From Clostridiales bacterium (lineage in GTDB: Bacteria; Bacillota; Clostridia; Lachnospirales; UBA12420), in contig DMOI01000060.1 of the NCBI GenBank assembly GCA_003452395.1, positions 22,281 to 55,020 of the forward strand: 32,740 bases of DNA, in the 5' to 3' direction. This document shows positions 31,178 through 32,740 of this stretch, piece by piece. Made by a program: the position numbers and the translations under genes. How positions within the stretch are numbered: the first letter of the stretch is position 1; each line of letters starts with the position of its first letter. The notes under the pieces are model-generated. The model ran no database searches, was not told where the DNA came from, and saw only the letters and a program-made list of their open reading frames with translations.

Positions 31178-32635
31178 TCAAAATACATTTTCACCAGTTT
31201 GAGACATTACTTTTGTAAGTTCATTCATATTATTGAAAATTTTTATTATTCTAATTGAAATTACCTCAGCTTCTTTTACTTTTTCAAAAACAATTTTACT
31301 ATTATTTTTATTTATATTCTCAATTACAATATCACCAATTTTGTGAAAGTCATGATGCTCTTTTTCAACCTCATTCCACAAAGTTAAAACTTTAGTTGAT
31401 GTAGGTTTAACAACATAATAAAAATGTCCAAATCCACATTTGTGTTCATCTGTTTGGATGGGCGATACTTGCATACGTTCAGCCATTGTTTTCAAATTGC
31501 CTATCCAATTAGTATGTGCTGATATTGCAGCGTTTACAGTCATAATAAAGTCCTCATTCGATAATCTGTAAAATTCATGATTTGCTAGTTTTCCACATGA
31601 ATTTGCTACACCATTAACTTTTTCTTCTATTTCACTCATTGAACTTGAAGCTTCTTGTACTAAATTACTGATATTTTCCATCTCAACTGCAATCTCTGCG
31701 ACATTTTGGATGTCCGTAGCAACTGAATTTACTGCTAATGCAACTTCCTCAAACGATAAAGTTACACCCTTATTAAAATCATTAATTTCTGTTAAGTTAT
31801 CAGTAATTTGATTAATGGCAGACACATTTGTATTCATAATGTTTTCCAGAGATTTAACATCTCCAGTAACCTTAACTAGTTTCTCCACAGTTTTATCTAC
31901 ACTTATAGAACTTTTTTGAGAAGCTTCGTTAATCTCTTCTAATACCTTATCCATAGAATTCAAAAGCGACTTAGTAGTTTCTGATAGTTTCCTTATTTCA
32001 TCAGCTACTACAGCAAACCCCCTACCAGCTTCTCCCGCTCTTGCTGCTTCTATAGATGCGTTAAGAGCTAAAAGATTTGTTTTGTCCGAAATCCCATAGA
32101 TACCTTGCATAGTTTCTTTTATTTTTTGTGATTTTTCAACAAAACTATTTACATCACTACTCATATAGCCTGATAGTTTTATAACTTCACTATTTTCATA
32201 AGCAACTGTATTCAAAATCGAATTGCTTTTTGTAGCATTCTCACTAAGTTTTTTTGACTCTAAGGATATTTTATTTAAAGAATTGTTAAATTCCACATTG
32301 GTCTCAACAACTTGCGTAATAGAAGCATTAGTTTCCTCAGCAGCAGTTGCAATACTTGTTGCCATTGAAGACATTTTTTGAGTAACATCTCTCATTTTTT
32401 TACTATAAAAGGAAAGCTTTAAATCAAAACTGCTTACCACTGTTGCAATTCCTAAAACTCCTTTTATAACTTCACTTATTTTTGATTTACCTTCTTTAAT
32501 TTTTAATCCCAAATTAATAATTCTATTAGATAATGTGTGTTTTTTATCTAGTTTTAGATTGCTAACATCTTCAAACATCCCTTCTTGTATTTTATTAATA
32601 ATACTTGCTTCCTTTTTTTCATTATTTATCAACAT
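31178..32635 (-). CDS. Soluble methyl-accepting chemotaxis protein with C-terminal CZB domain
   Basis: A chemoreceptor that signals to CheA/CheW. The 485-residue product has no convincing membrane helix, so it should be cytoplasmic. Residues 75-350 form the coiled-coil signalling domain with the conserved tip ISDKTNLLALNASIEAARAGEAGRGFAVVADEIRKL. The C-terminal ~110 residues match the CZB (chemoreceptor zinc-binding) domain: AHTNWIGNL, KCGFGHFYY and W-EVEKEHHDFHKIG supply the His/Cys ligand set (one Cys, three His). CZB receptors respond to zinc or to hypochlorous acid in known cases. GGGGAG precedes the ATG at 32635; a GTG two codons earlier is less well spaced. Confidence 0.93.
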   Translation of the reverse strand: MLINNEKKEASIINKIQEGMFEDVSNLKLDKKHTLSNRIINLGLKIKEGKSKISEVIKGVLGIATVVSSFDLKLSFYSKKMRDVTQKMSSMATSIATAAEETNASITQVVETNVEFNNSLNKISLESKKLSENATKSNSILNTVAYENSEVIKLSGYMSSDVNSFVEKSQKIKETMQGIYGISDKTNLLALNASIEAARAGEAGRGFAVVADEIRKLSETTKSLLNSMDKVLEEINEASQKSSISVDKTVEKLVKVTGDVKSLENIMNTNVSAINQITDNLTEINDFNKGVTLSFEEVALAVNSVATDIQNVAEIAVEMENISNLVQEASSSMSEIEEKVNGVANSCGKLANHEFYRLSNEDFIMTVNAAISAHTNWIGNLKTMAERMQVSPIQTDEHKCGFGHFYYVVKPTSTKVLTLWNEVEKEHHDFHKIGDIVIENINKNNSKIVFEKVKEAEVISIRIIKIFNNMNELTKVMSQTGENVF

Positions 32636-32659
32636 ATTCACTCCCCCCCTTATAATAAC

Positions 32660-32688
32660 ATTTTACACTATAATTGTTTGTTTTTCAA
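32660..32688 (-). promoter_or_regulatory. Sigma-A-type promoter for the chemoreceptor gene
   Basis: Minus strand: TTGAAA (32683-32688), 17-base spacer, TAAAAT (32660-32665), 24 bases before the ATG. It is vegetative in type, not the TAAA-N15-GCCGATAA pattern of flagellar sigma-D promoters. Confidence 0.7.
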
Positions 32689-32740
32689 TAGATTATCAAA
32701 ATATTATTTATTTTAAACACGGGTCTTTGACAGTTGTAAC

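Noticed and set aside
32642..32740. Gene or RNA at the right edge
   Set aside because: Apart from the promoter at 32660-32688, nothing recognisable is present in the last ~50 bases.

Overview
The window looks like a chromosomal segment of a low-GC, motile, endospore-lineage Firmicute, most likely class Clostridia. The reasons are the AT-rich DNA, strong AGGAGG-type ribosome binding sites, TTGaca-N17-TAtaaT promoters, the WalRK-YycH-YycI set, a DegS/DegU pair, CsrA-FliW and an AddA-type nuclease. I cannot name genus or species. Gene density is high and most genes lie on the minus strand. I see no rRNA, tRNA, CRISPR array, transposase or prophage.

Layout, left to right. 30-2341: a promoter and the operon rlmB-comF-fliW-csrA (minus), ending in the translationally overlapping fliW-csrA pair that controls flagellin synthesis. 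2355-2900: a small membrane or secreted protein of unknown function with its own promoter. 2913-10352: a Tad (tight adherence, Flp) pilus operon on the minus strand, in the order flp, tadE-like, tadG-like, cpaB, cpaE (receiver plus ParA-type ATPase), cpaF, tadB, tadC and a DUF192 protein. The 58-residue Flp pilin gene (10040-10216) is easily missed because it is so short. No prepilin peptidase is present. 10446-12721: a divergent plus-strand operon of PilZ protein, DegS-type kinase and DegU-type regulator, facing the pilus promoter across a 300-bp region that contains inverted repeats. 12690-17325: a small hypothetical gene, an XRE regulator and addA (without addB). 17379-18764: an orphan type IV pilin-like gene with a large C-terminal domain whose last ~200 bp differ sharply in composition. 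18813-26053: the walR-walK-(secreted protein)-yycH-yycI-engB-rhuM operon. 26070-27697: a LysM/G5/M23 cell-wall peptidase, then divergent degV. 28736-32688: helD and a soluble chemoreceptor with a C-terminal CZB zinc-binding domain, each with its own promoter.

The genes fit a surface theme: flagellin control (CsrA/FliW), Tad pilus assembly, c-di-GMP reading (PilZ), a DegSU switch, cell-wall homeostasis (WalRK and an M23 peptidase) and chemosensing. The best candidates for something new are the mosaic pilin at 17379-18695, the heptanucleotide-period repeat arrays filling many intergenic gaps (four of them inside the Tad operon), and the PilZ-DegSU module facing a promoter bracketed by inverted repeats. 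Housekeeping annotations are secure; functional links between modules are inference.
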